From Pseudomonadota bacterium (GTDB taxonomy: Bacteria; Pseudomonadota; Alphaproteobacteria; Caulobacterales; Aquidulcibacteraceae): a DNA stretch of 9,654 nt. Under the pieces are notes generated by a model. It did no database searches. It was not told the DNA's origin and worked only from the letters and a program-made list of their open reading frames with translations. This document shows, in pieces, positions 1-6,147 of the stretch; positions within the stretch are counted from its first letter, which is position 1; each line of letters opens with the position of its first letter. The DNA lies in assembly GCA_023410295.1 (NCBI GenBank), contig JAEYPY010000046.1, positions 1 to 9,654 of the forward strand, given 5' to 3'. Made by a program: the position numbers and the translations under genes.

Positions 1-652
1 GGATGAAAGCGCCGCACGCCGGCGCTTGGCGCCACACATGGCCTCAGCCGTCGCCGAACATTTCCGCGACGAAGGCAAGGACGTGTTGCTCTTGATCGAT
101 TCCGTCACGCGTTTCGCCATGGCGCAGCGCGAGATCGGACTCTCCGTCGGCGAGCCGCCGACGACCAAAGGCTACACGCCGTCCGTGTTCGCGGAGCTGC
201 CGAAGCTGCTCGAACGCGCCGGCCCCGGCCGCGAAGGCGAGCAAGGTTCGATCACCGCGCTCTTCACGGTGCTGGTCGACGGCGATGATCACAACGAGCC
301 GATCGCCGACGCCGTGCGCGGCATCTTGGACGGCCACATCGTCATGGAGCGCGCCATCGCCGAACGCGGCCGCTATCCGGCGATCAATGTCCTCAAATCC
401 ATCTCGCGGCTCATGCCGATGTGCCACGCGCCCGAAGAGAACGCGCTCGTCGTCCGCGCACGCGAAGCGCTCAGCCTCTATGCCGAGATGGAAGAACTCA
501 TCCGCATCGGCGCCTACAAGCGGGGCGCCGATCTTTCCGTCGACGAAGCCATCCGCGTCCGCCCCGCGCTCGAAGCGCTGCTCACCCAAGCGCGCGATGA
601 ACAAAGCAGCATCACCGAAAGCTTCGCCATGCTCAAAGGAGCGCTGCAGTGA
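1..652 (+). CDS. fliI: FliI, flagellar type III export ATPase (C-terminal part, 5' truncated)
   Basis: The open frame runs in from the window edge (first whole codon at base 2) and gives 216 residues before TGA at 650-652. FliI hydrolyses ATP at the cytoplasmic base of the flagellar export apparatus, with FliH and FliJ. Visible motifs are the Walker B stretch LLLIDSVTRFAMAQREIG, the following VGEPPTTKGYTPSVFAELPKLLERAG segment characteristic of FliI/YscN ATPases, and PAINVLKSIS, which fits the F1/V-type ATPase alpha/beta signature P-[SAP]-[LIV]-[DNH]-x3-S-x-S. Full FliI proteins are about 440-450 residues, so the N-terminal half with the Walker A P-loop lies outside the window. A TTG at 26 could be called as a start, but homology to FliI continues upstream of it (DESAARRRLAPHM), so this is a truncated gene, not a short one. 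fliJ follows with a 4-base overlap, indicating translational coupling. Confidence 0.96.
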   Translation, partial: DESAARRRLAPHMASAVAEHFRDEGKDVLLLIDSVTRFAMAQREIGLSVGEPPTTKGYTPSVFAELPKLLERAGPGREGEQGSITALFTVLVDGDDHNEPIADAVRGILDGHIVMERAIAERGRYPAINVLKSISRLMPMCHAPEENALVVRAREALSLYAEMEELIRIGAYKRGADLSVDEAIRVRPALEALLTQARDEQSSITESFAMLKGALQ

Positions 653-1071
653 AATCGCTCCGCACGCTCCTCAAGCTCGCGCAGCGCGATCTCGAAACGC
701 TGCGCCGCGCCATGGGCGAGCAAATCGCGCGTCAGGCCGAGCTCGATCAACGCATCGCCGGCCACGACCAGACCATCAAACGCGAACAGGAACTCGCGCA
801 ACGCGATTACGAATCTCAACGCCTGTTCGGCGGCTACGCGGCTGCCTCACTGATCCGCCGCCGCGCCATGGAAAGCGAACGCGACCTCGTCGGCGCCGAA
901 ATCGAACGCCTGCGCCAGCTCATCACCGAAGCGCACGTCGAAATGCGAAGATTCGAGCGCTTGCTGGAGCTGGAAGCCGCGCGCGAAAAGGCGGCGCAGG
1001 ATAAGCGGGAGAATGCGGAGCTGGATGAGTTTGCGACAATGCGTGCGGCGCGCCAGGGCCAGCAGCGCTAG
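649..1071 (+). CDS. fliJ: FliJ, flagellar export chaperone / ATPase stalk protein
   Basis: This gene encodes 140 residues and starts with GTG at 649, overlapping the fliI stop as GTGA. A Shine-Dalgarno-like AAGGAG lies about 8 bases upstream (near 635-640). The protein is almost wholly charged and predicted to be helical, with heptad-like spacing of Leu/Ala and many Glu/Arg/Gln residues (for example residues 5-60 and 75-130). This suits the long antiparallel coiled coil of FliJ, which is inserted like a gamma-subunit stalk into the FliI hexamer and connects it to FlhA. The length is close to the usual size of about 145 residues, and the position directly after fliI supports the call. FliJ sequences diverge strongly, so the assignment rests on context, length and the YESQRLFGGYAAASLIRRR midsection between the helices. 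It ends TAG at 1069-1071, sharing three bases with the stop of the convergent flhG-like gene. Confidence 0.88.
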   Translation: MKSLRTLLKLAQRDLETLRRAMGEQIARQAELDQRIAGHDQTIKREQELAQRDYESQRLFGGYAAASLIRRRAMESERDLVGAEIERLRQLITEAHVEMRRFERLLELEAAREKAAQDKRENAELDEFATMRAARQGQQR

Positions 1072-1871
1072 TTCGCGTTCAGCGTCTCAACGATCCGAAT
1101 CACATCCTCATATGCCTGGCTCTGCGGATGGCGCAGCGGCAGCGGGGTTTGTGCGCGGATCGAATCCGGCACGCGCGGATCGCGGCAGATGGCGCCGGCG
1201 AAGCGCGGGCGGAAGCCCAGATATTCGTTACACGCGAGCGCGAACTGGTCGAACACCTTGCGTCCTTTGACGCGATTCTCGGCCATGTTCACGATCACCC
1301 ACGGCACCACTTGCGCGCCCTGAAGGCGCAGCAGCTTCACCATCGCGTAAGCGTCGGTGAGCGCGGTGGGTTCTTCGGTGGTGACGAGGATCAGCCGATC
1401 GGCCGCGCGCGCGAAACGCAGCACCGTCGGATCGATGCCTGCGGCGAGATCGAGAATGACGCGGTCATAGTGCGGCGTGAGCTTGGAAAGGCTCGTGCAG
1501 ATGCGGCCGACTTCTTCAAGCTTCACCGAGCCCAGGGCGCCGGAACCCGAATGCCCCGCGATCAGGTCGAAGCCGCCATTGCGTCCCGGCCCGCCCAGCA
1601 CTGGCGTGACGGCGGAGTCCAATTCCAAGAAGCCGCGCACCACGGAGTGAACATCCGCCTGCGGCCGCACGCCCAGCTGTACGTCGACGTTGGCGAGCCC
1701 GAGATCGCAATCGACCAGAAGCGCGCGTTGCCCCGCGCGGCCAAACGCGACCGACAGCATGGTCGACAGCCAGGTCTTGCCGACGCCGCCTTTGCCGGAA
1801 GCGACGGCGAACACCGGCGCCGCCCGCGTGCGCGGGAGAGGCTGTTCGGACAAGGCCTGTGCGCCTGACAT
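1068..1871 (-). CDS. flhG: FlhG/MinD-like ParA-family ATPase (flagellar site/number determinant)
   Basis: This gene encodes 267 residues starting at ATG 1871; an in-frame TGA two codons upstream rules out a longer form. It is a MinD/ParA deviant Walker A ATPase: KGGVGKT at residues 27-33, the D-x-D-L-G-L-A-N-V-D switch I block at 54-63, a Walker B/switch II LDLAAG with D141, and the FlhG-typical TTEEPTALTDAYAMVK stretch at 164-178. FlhG (FleN/YlxH) proteins dimerise on ATP and set the number or position of flagella, usually with the GTPase FlhF. The N-terminus lacks a clear DQAxxLR motif, which in FlhG stimulates FlhF, and I see no obvious amphipathic membrane-targeting helix at the C-terminus. 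No flhF is present in the window. A general MinD-type ATPase with another role is possible, but the flagellar neighbours favour FlhG. GAGG lies only one base before the ATG, so the ribosome-binding site is poorly spaced. Confidence 0.8.
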   Translation of the reverse strand: MSGAQALSEQPLPRTRAAPVFAVASGKGGVGKTWLSTMLSVAFGRAGQRALLVDCDLGLANVDVQLGVRPQADVHSVVRGFLELDSAVTPVLGGPGRNGGFDLIAGHSGSGALGSVKLEEVGRICTSLSKLTPHYDRVILDLAAGIDPTVLRFARAADRLILVTTEEPTALTDAYAMVKLLRLQGAQVVPWVIVNMAENRVKGRKVFDQFALACNEYLGFRPRFAGAICRDPRVPDSIRAQTPLPLRHPQSQAYEDVIRIVETLNAN

Positions 1872-1895
1872 GCCTCAGGTATGCCGCGCGAGTCG

Positions 1896-1925
1896 TTGCG
1901 GGCGAGTTAGCGGCGGTGCTATGTT
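1896..1925 (+). promoter_or_regulatory. Possible sigma70-type promoter for the small secreted protein gene
   Basis: TTGCGG (1896-1901) and TATGTT (1920-1925) are separated by 18 bases and lie 47 bases before the ATG at 1973. The match to TTGACA/TATAAT is partial, and GC-rich alphaproteobacterial promoters are poorly predicted by eye. I offer it as a candidate only. Confidence 0.25.
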
Positions 1926-1929
1926 ATGG

Positions 1930-1944
1930 TTAACGGGGATTGAA
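1930..1944 (+). promoter_or_regulatory. Possible CtrA box (TTAA-N7-TGAA)
   Basis: TTAA at 1930-1933 and TGAA at 1941-1944 are separated by seven bases. The CtrA consensus is TTAA-N7-TTAA, so one half-site is perfect and the other has one mismatch. It has the same quality as the better-placed box upstream of fliF. It lies between the divergent flhG-like gene and the secreted-protein gene and could act on either. If the candidate promoter at 1896-1925 is right, this box covers the start point and would repress. Confidence 0.35.
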
Positions 1945-1960
1945 CAACGGTCGCGTTCAA
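1940..1960. repeat. Inverted repeat TTGAAC-N9-GTTCAA upstream of the secreted-protein gene
   Basis: Perfect 6-base arms lie at 1940-1945 and 1955-1960 with a 9-base centre. They sit 12 bases before the ATG at 1973 and partly overlap the CtrA-like box. This could be an operator for a dimeric regulator or a leader hairpin; it is too short to decide. Confidence 0.4.
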
Positions 1961-1972
1961 CAGGGACCGCCC

Positions 1973-2314
1973 ATGCGCACCCTCTTCGCCATCCTGGCCT
2001 TATCTCTCGCGCCTCCAGCCATGGCGCAAAGCGCTCACCAGCCTTGCTTCACCGATGATAGCCTCGCCCGTGCGCAGACTGTGCTCACAGCAAGCCTGCA
2101 ATGGCCGAGTTTGCACCCGCCCGAGCTAAACGGCCAAGTCGTTCTCGTTTGCACCCAGCAGGCCGATGCCTCAATCTGCTGTGCGATTTTGGAAGAGACC
2201 GAGTCGCCCTATCAGCTCGGCCAAGCAGCTTTGGCCTCCACCGCCGAACTCCGCACCTGCTCGACGGAGCCACAGCGCTTTTACCGCCGCTTCGACTTCT
2301 ACACGACGCAGTAA
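1973..2314 (+). CDS. Small secreted protein with degenerate TonB C-terminal-like domain
   Basis: This gene encodes 113 residues from ATG 1973, preceded by AGGGA about six bases upstream. A longer reading from TTG at 1940 is possible but would put a polar tail in front of a normal signal peptide. MRTLFAILALSLAPPAMAQS is a clear Sec signal, with likely cleavage after AMA (residue 18), so the mature protein is periplasmic or exported. It has five cysteines (25, 60, 69, 70, 96). The layout G-x-V-V-L-V-C, then C-C-A-I-L-E-E-T-x-S-P-Y-x-L-G-Q-A-A-L, then a C-terminal F-Y-R-R-F-D-F strand resembles stand-alone TonB C-terminal domains of alphaproteobacteria (C-x-V-x(3)E-x-P-x-G-x-G-x-A-A-L). It has no TonB membrane anchor and no proline-rich linker. 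The function is unknown. The gene lies alone between - strand flagellar genes and converges on flhA. Confidence 0.75.
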   Translation: MRTLFAILALSLAPPAMAQSAHQPCFTDDSLARAQTVLTASLQWPSLHPPELNGQVVLVCTQQADASICCAILEETESPYQLGQAALASTAELRTCSTEPQRFYRRFDFYTTQ

Positions 2315-2315
2315 A

Positions 2316-2336
2316 CGTCGGCGACCAGCGTCGGCG
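2316..2336. repeat. Short direct repeat between convergent genes
   Basis: CGTCGGCG occurs at 2316-2323 and again at 2329-2336 in the 25-base gap between the stops of the secreted-protein gene and flhA. No hairpin with a T-run is visible here, so I see no intrinsic terminator for either gene. Confidence 0.4.
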
Positions 2337-2339
2337 CGC

Positions 2340-4433
2340 CTACACTTGCCCCATCGCCTTCAGCCGCACCTTGGCGTGCACTTCGCCTTGGCCGAGCACG
2401 GCGGTGTTGGGGCGGAAGCGCTCGATCAATGAGCGCACGAAGGGGCGGATGGCGGGGGAGGTGAGCAGCACCGGCGTCTCGCCAAGCTTGGCCGCTTTCT
2501 CGAACGCGGCGCGCACGTCGGCGACGAATTCGTGCAGCTTCGACGGCGCAAGCGCGAGCTGGCGGTGCTGGCCTTCGCCGATCAGCGCTTCAGCGAACGC
2601 CTGCTCCCACGCCGGCGAGAGCGTGATGATTGGCAGCGAAGCGTCGGGATTGCGGTGCTGATAGCAGATCTGCCGCGCCAAGCGCCCGCGCACGTGCTCG
2701 GTGATCAGCACCAGGTCGTGCATCGCCGGCGCAGCTTCCGCGATGGCTTCGATAATCGCGCCCAGATCGCGGATCGAGACGCGCTCTCTGAGCAAATTCT
2801 GCAGAATGCGCTGGATGCCGGACCACGAAATGTGGGTCGGCGCGACATCGTCGAGCAGTGATTGCGTGTCCTTCGGCAGATCCTTGATCAGCTTCTTCAC
2901 CTCGGCGAAGGTCAGGAGCTCGCTCATATGCTCCTTGATCACTTCGGTGAGGTGCGTCGCGAGCACGGTCGCAGGATCGACCACGGTGTAGCCGCGGAAG
3001 CTCGCTTCCTCGCGCATGCGTTCGTCGAGCCACTTGGCGTCGAGGCCGAACGCCGGCTCTTTCACATCTTCGCCGGGAAGGGCGATGCCAGCTCCAGTCG
3101 GATCCATCGCCAGCAGTGCGCCGATCTTCAGCTTGCCTTCGCCCGCATCCATCTCGCGGATACGAATGGCGTAACGGTCTGGCGGCAATTGCACGTTGTC
3201 GAGAATCCTGACGCTTGGCATGACGAAGCCGAATTCCTGCGCCAGCGTCTTGCGCAACGCCTTGATCTGATCGGTGAGTCGCCGGCCCTGCACGTCGTTG
3301 ATCAGCGGCAGAAGCGAGAAGCCCAGCTCGATCCGTACATCGTCCATCGCCAGCGACGAAGCCGGCGTTTCTTCCACCGCCGGCGGTGGCGCTGCAGCGG
3401 CTGCAGCAGTGACGGCCTCGGCGGCCCTATTCGATTGCCTGAGCCGCCAAGCCAGCAGGCCCGCGGCGAACGCGAGCACCAGGAACGGAATCTTCGGCAT
3501 CCCCGGCAGAATCGCAACGCCGAACGCGCAGGCTGCGACGACGCCGAGTGCAACTGGATAAGAGGCGAGCTGCTTAGCCAGCGCCTTATCTGCCGCGCCG
3601 TCGATGCCGGCTTTCGTCACCAACAAACCGGCGGCGACTGAGATGATCAGCGCCGGAATTTGTGTGACGAGGCCGTCGCCGACCGTGAGCAGCGTATAGG
3701 TGCGGCCGGCTTCGGCGAAGTCCATGCCGTGCGACATGACGCCGATGATGATGCCGCCAATGATGTTGATGAAGACGATCAGCAATCCGGCGATCGCGTC
3801 GCCGCGCACGAATTTCGAAGCGCCGTCCATGGCCCCGAAGAACGAGCTTTCGTCTTCCAGCGCTTTGCGGCGCTCTCGCGCCTGCTGTTCGTTGATCAGG
3901 CCCGAGGAGAGATCGGCGTCGACCGCCATCTGCTTGCCGGGCATGGCGTCGAGGGTAAAGCGCGCGGCGACTTCGGCGATCCGCGTCGAGCCCCTCGTGA
4001 TGACGACGAAGTTCACGATCACCAGGATCGCGAACACGATGACGCCGATCACGAATTCGCCGCCCATGACGAACTGCGCGAACGCGGCGATCACTTCGCC
4101 GGCAGCGTGCTCGCCGGTCTGGCCGTTGGCGAGAATGAGCCGCGTCGAAGCGATGTTGAGCGCAAGGCGGAGCAGCGTCGCCAGCAGCAGCACGGACGGG
4201 AAGGCAGTGAACTCGAGCGGCTTCTTGATCATCAGCGCCGTCATCAGCACCAAGATCGAGAAAATGATCGAAACCGCCAGCAGCATGTCGAGCAGGAACG
4301 GCGGCAGCGGCACCAGCATGATGGCGAGAATGCCAAGCACGCCGGCCGCCAGCGCGATCTCGCCGCGCATGACAAAGCCGCGCAGATCGCCAAGCGCGAA
4401 GCTCTGTCCCTGTGGCTGTGCCGCGTCGGTCAT
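2340..4433 (-). CDS. flhA: FlhA, flagellar export gate membrane protein
   Basis: This gene encodes 697 residues, the normal FlhA length, starting at ATG 4433 three bases after the flbD stop, with AGGCGG about 8 bases upstream. FlhA forms the nonameric gate ring of the flagellar type III export apparatus, couples export to the proton motive force, and docks chaperone-substrate complexes. The N-terminal half (about 25-330) holds the membrane segments, including LLLATLLRLALNIASTRLIL (82-101). The conserved cytoplasmic FHIPEP loop spans about 146-212: ITRGSTRIAEVAARFTLDAM, then PGKQMAVDADLSSGLI, then MDGASKFVRGD. R151, R158, D162 and D212 match residues known to be essential in Salmonella FlhA. 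An Ala/Pro-rich linker (about 335-360) joins a soluble C-terminal domain (about 365-697). It is the last gene of the fliF operon as seen here. Confidence 0.97.
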   Translation of the reverse strand: MTDAAQPQGQSFALGDLRGFVMRGEIALAAGVLGILAIMLVPLPPFLLDMLLAVSIIFSILVLMTALMIKKPLEFTAFPSVLLLATLLRLALNIASTRLILANGQTGEHAAGEVIAAFAQFVMGGEFVIGVIVFAILVIVNFVVITRGSTRIAEVAARFTLDAMPGKQMAVDADLSSGLINEQQARERRKALEDESSFFGAMDGASKFVRGDAIAGLLIVFINIIGGIIIGVMSHGMDFAEAGRTYTLLTVGDGLVTQIPALIISVAAGLLVTKAGIDGAADKALAKQLASYPVALGVVAACAFGVAILPGMPKIPFLVLAFAAGLLAWRLRQSNRAAEAVTAAAAAAPPPAVEETPASSLAMDDVRIELGFSLLPLINDVQGRRLTDQIKALRKTLAQEFGFVMPSVRILDNVQLPPDRYAIRIREMDAGEGKLKIGALLAMDPTGAGIALPGEDVKEPAFGLDAKWLDERMREEASFRGYTVVDPATVLATHLTEVIKEHMSELLTFAEVKKLIKDLPKDTQSLLDDVAPTHISWSGIQRILQNLLRERVSIRDLGAIIEAIAEAAPAMHDLVLITEHVRGRLARQICYQHRNPDASLPIITLSPAWEQAFAEALIGEGQHRQLALAPSKLHEFVADVRAAFEKAAKLGETPVLLTSPAIRPFVRSLIERFRPNTAVLGQGEVHAKVRLKAMGQV

Positions 4434-4436
4434 GAA

Positions 4437-5792
4437 TTACGCCGCCTGCCCGGTGGGCGGGGGCGGAATCTTGAGACCTTCGTCCGAATACTGCTTCAGC
4501 TTGTTGCGAAGCGTACGGATGGAAATGCCAAGAATGTGCGCTGCGTGCGTACGGTTGCCGAGGCAGTGCGTCAGCGTTTCCAGAATGAGATCCTGTTCGA
4601 CATCGGAAACGGTGCGGCCGACAAGCGCGCGCGCCGCGGCTTGCCCGGCTTCGATCGCCGCGCCAAAGCCGTCGCTCCGTGAGCCCACCGGCGCGCCATC
4701 CGGCGCACGGATCGCATCGGCGCCGACCTCTTCGCCGTTGGCCAGCAGCACGGCGCGGTGCATGGCGTTCTCCAGTTCGCGCACATTGCCCGGCCACGCA
4801 TGCGCGAGCACTTGCGCCAGCCCTTCCTTCGACAGCGAGCGGGCAGGGCGGCCATTGGCGCGCGCGTACTTCTCGATGAAGAACTGCGCCAGCGCAGCGA
4901 GATCGTCCTTGCGCTCGCGCAGCGCCGGAATGCGGAGATTGACGACGTTGAGGCGATATAGCAGGTCTTCGCGGAATTCGCCGGCGCGCACCATCTGCGA
5001 CAGATCGCGGTTCGAGGTCGCGAGCACGCGGATGTTGACCGGCACGGGCTTTGAGCCGCCGACGCGGTCGATCACGCGCTCCTGCAAGGCGCGCAAGAGC
5101 TTCGACTGGAGCCTGAGGTCCATTTCCGAGATTTCGTCCAGCAGCAGCGTGCCGCCGTCGGCTTCTTCAAACTTGCCGATCCGCCGCGCCACGGCGCCGG
5201 TGAACGAGCCTTTCTCGTGCCCGAAGAGTTCGCTCTCCAGCAATTGCTCGGGAATGGCGGCGCAATTGACGGCGATGAACGGCTTGTCGGCGCGCTTGGA
5301 TTTCTTGTGCACGTAACGCGCCAGCACTTCCTTGCCGACGCCGCTTTCTCCGGTGATCATGATCGATGCGTCCGAAGGCGCGATCTGATCGGCGAGGGTG
5401 ATCACTTGCTTCATCGCCGCATCTTCGGCGATCAGCGGGCGTTCATCGTCGGCGATGGCCGCGAGCACGGCGGCGATCAGTTCTGGATCGGGCGGCAGCG
5501 AAATGTATTCGCGCGCGCCTTGGCGAATGGCGCGCGCCGCCATGGTCGGATCGACGCCTACGCCCGCGGCGACCACCGGCACGACAATGTGCTCTGCCGT
5601 GTTGGCCGCGATCAGCGCAGCAATGTCGAGCCGCGCATCGACCATAAGGAGATCGGCGCCGCGCCCGGCGCGCAACGCAGCCGTCGCTTGTTCGATCGTG
5701 TCCACGTGCGCGACTTTGGCGCCGTGAGTCATCGCGATCTTGGTGGCGGCGGAGATTTGTCCTCCGAGCGGGCCAACGATCAGCAAACGCAT
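4437..5792 (-). CDS. flbD: FlbD, sigma54-type flagellar transcriptional regulator with degenerate receiver
   Basis: This gene encodes 451 residues starting at ATG 5792. Domain order: receiver-like region (1-115); AAA+ sigma54-activation domain (about 125-350) with Walker A GESGVGKE (148-155), the sigma54-contact loop GSFTGA (195-200), Walker B TLLLDE (215-220), FREDLLYRL (273-281) and WPGNVREL (333-340); and a C-terminal Fis-type helix-turn-helix (about 395-435, ending HAAHILGISIRTLRNKLKQY). In Caulobacter, FlbD activates late sigma54 flagellar genes and represses fliF once the early structure is built, under control of FliX rather than a plain kinase. The receiver is degenerate here: the acidic pair near residue 10 is replaced by VGPLGG, and the usual Lys-Pro near 100 is LPP, although an Asp (D52) sits at the phosphoacceptor position. 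The position downstream of fliN matches the Caulobacter order. Confidence 0.93.
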   Translation of the reverse strand: MRLLIVGPLGGQISAATKIAMTHGAKVAHVDTIEQATAALRAGRGADLLMVDARLDIAALIAANTAEHIVVPVVAAGVGVDPTMAARAIRQGAREYISLPPDPELIAAVLAAIADDERPLIAEDAAMKQVITLADQIAPSDASIMITGESGVGKEVLARYVHKKSKRADKPFIAVNCAAIPEQLLESELFGHEKGSFTGAVARRIGKFEEADGGTLLLDEISEMDLRLQSKLLRALQERVIDRVGGSKPVPVNIRVLATSNRDLSQMVRAGEFREDLLYRLNVVNLRIPALRERKDDLAALAQFFIEKYARANGRPARSLSKEGLAQVLAHAWPGNVRELENAMHRAVLLANGEEVGADAIRAPDGAPVGSRSDGFGAAIEAGQAAARALVGRTVSDVEQDLILETLTHCLGNRTHAAHILGISIRTLRNKLKQYSDEGLKIPPPPTGQAA

Positions 5793-5798
5793 AGCTCT

Positions 5799-5804
5799 CT
5801 CCTC
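5799..5804 (-). promoter_or_regulatory. Strong ribosome-binding site of flbD
   Basis: GAGGAG lies six bases before the flbD ATG, in the 21-base gap after fliN. It is the best Shine-Dalgarno match in the operon and falls in its widest gap, suggesting flbD is translated independently rather than by coupling to fliN. Confidence 0.75.
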
Positions 5805-5813
5805 AGCCCGCTC

Positions 5814-6140
5814 TTAGGCGGCGTCCCCGTCCTTGATGATTTCCGTCATGGTCACGCCCAGCCGCTCGTCGACGACGACGACTTCGCCGCGCGCAACGAG
5901 GCGGTTGTTGACGTAGATGTCGATCGCTTCGCCGACCTTTCGGTCGAGCTCGATCACCGAGCCGCGCCCGAGCCGCAGTAGCGAGGCAACTTCGAGATTG
6001 GCGCGCCCGAGCACTGCCTGAATGTGCACCGGCACGTCGTAAACTGGCGCAAGATCGGCGGCGCTGTGCACGCCCTGATCGTGCGGGGACGTTTCATTGC
6101 CGGTTGGCGTGAACTCGTCGAGCTTCATATCCGAACTCAT
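5814..6140 (-). CDS. fliN: FliN, flagellar motor switch / C-ring protein
   Basis: This gene encodes 108 residues starting at ATG 6140, with GAGG five bases upstream overlapping the fliH stop. A polar, variable N-terminus (1-30) precedes a complete SpoA (surface presentation of antigens) domain at about 33-103: VYDVPVHIQAVLGRANLEV, LLRLGRGSVIELDR, VGEAIDIYVNNRLVARGEVV, and DERLGVTMTEII at the end. These are the hallmark FliN blocks. FliN builds the lower C-ring with FliM and FliG, helps set rotation sense, and binds FliH to bring the export ATPase to the base. The length is normal for the family. It lies seven bases after fliH, as in the Caulobacter fliF operon. FliM is not encoded in this window. 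Confidence 0.95.
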   Translation of the reverse strand: MSSDMKLDEFTPTGNETSPHDQGVHSAADLAPVYDVPVHIQAVLGRANLEVASLLRLGRGSVIELDRKVGEAIDIYVNNRLVARGEVVVVDERLGVTMTEIIKDGDAA

Positions 6141-6147
6141 GTTCGCC

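Noticed and set aside
7..27. Hairpin with arms AAGCGCCG and CGGCGCTT inside fliI
   Set aside because: It falls in conserved fliI coding sequence (Glu-Ser-Ala-Ala-Arg-Arg) where GC-rich codons make such pairings likely; there is no T-run and no regulatory position.
1128..1868. A 246-codon + strand frame antisense to the flhG-like gene
   Set aside because: The - strand frame has all ParA/FlhG motifs; the + frame shows none and is a mirror of the coding bias.
2333..2340. GGCGCGCC palindrome at the end of flhA as a possible regulatory or terminator site
   Set aside because: Such an 8-base GC palindrome is expected by chance in this base composition, and no T-tract follows on either strand.
3586..4797. 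A 403-codon - strand frame overlapping flbD and flhA out of phase
   Set aside because: The Arg/His/Gly-rich translation is typical of a shifted GC-rich frame, and it spans the junction of two genes with clear domains in the other frame.
3700..5316. A 538-codon open frame on the + strand opposite flbD and flhA
   Set aside because: It is antisense to two clear genes. Long antisense frames arise in GC-rich DNA with strong third-position bias; its product is low-complexity Ser/Ala/Arg-rich and matches no family I know.
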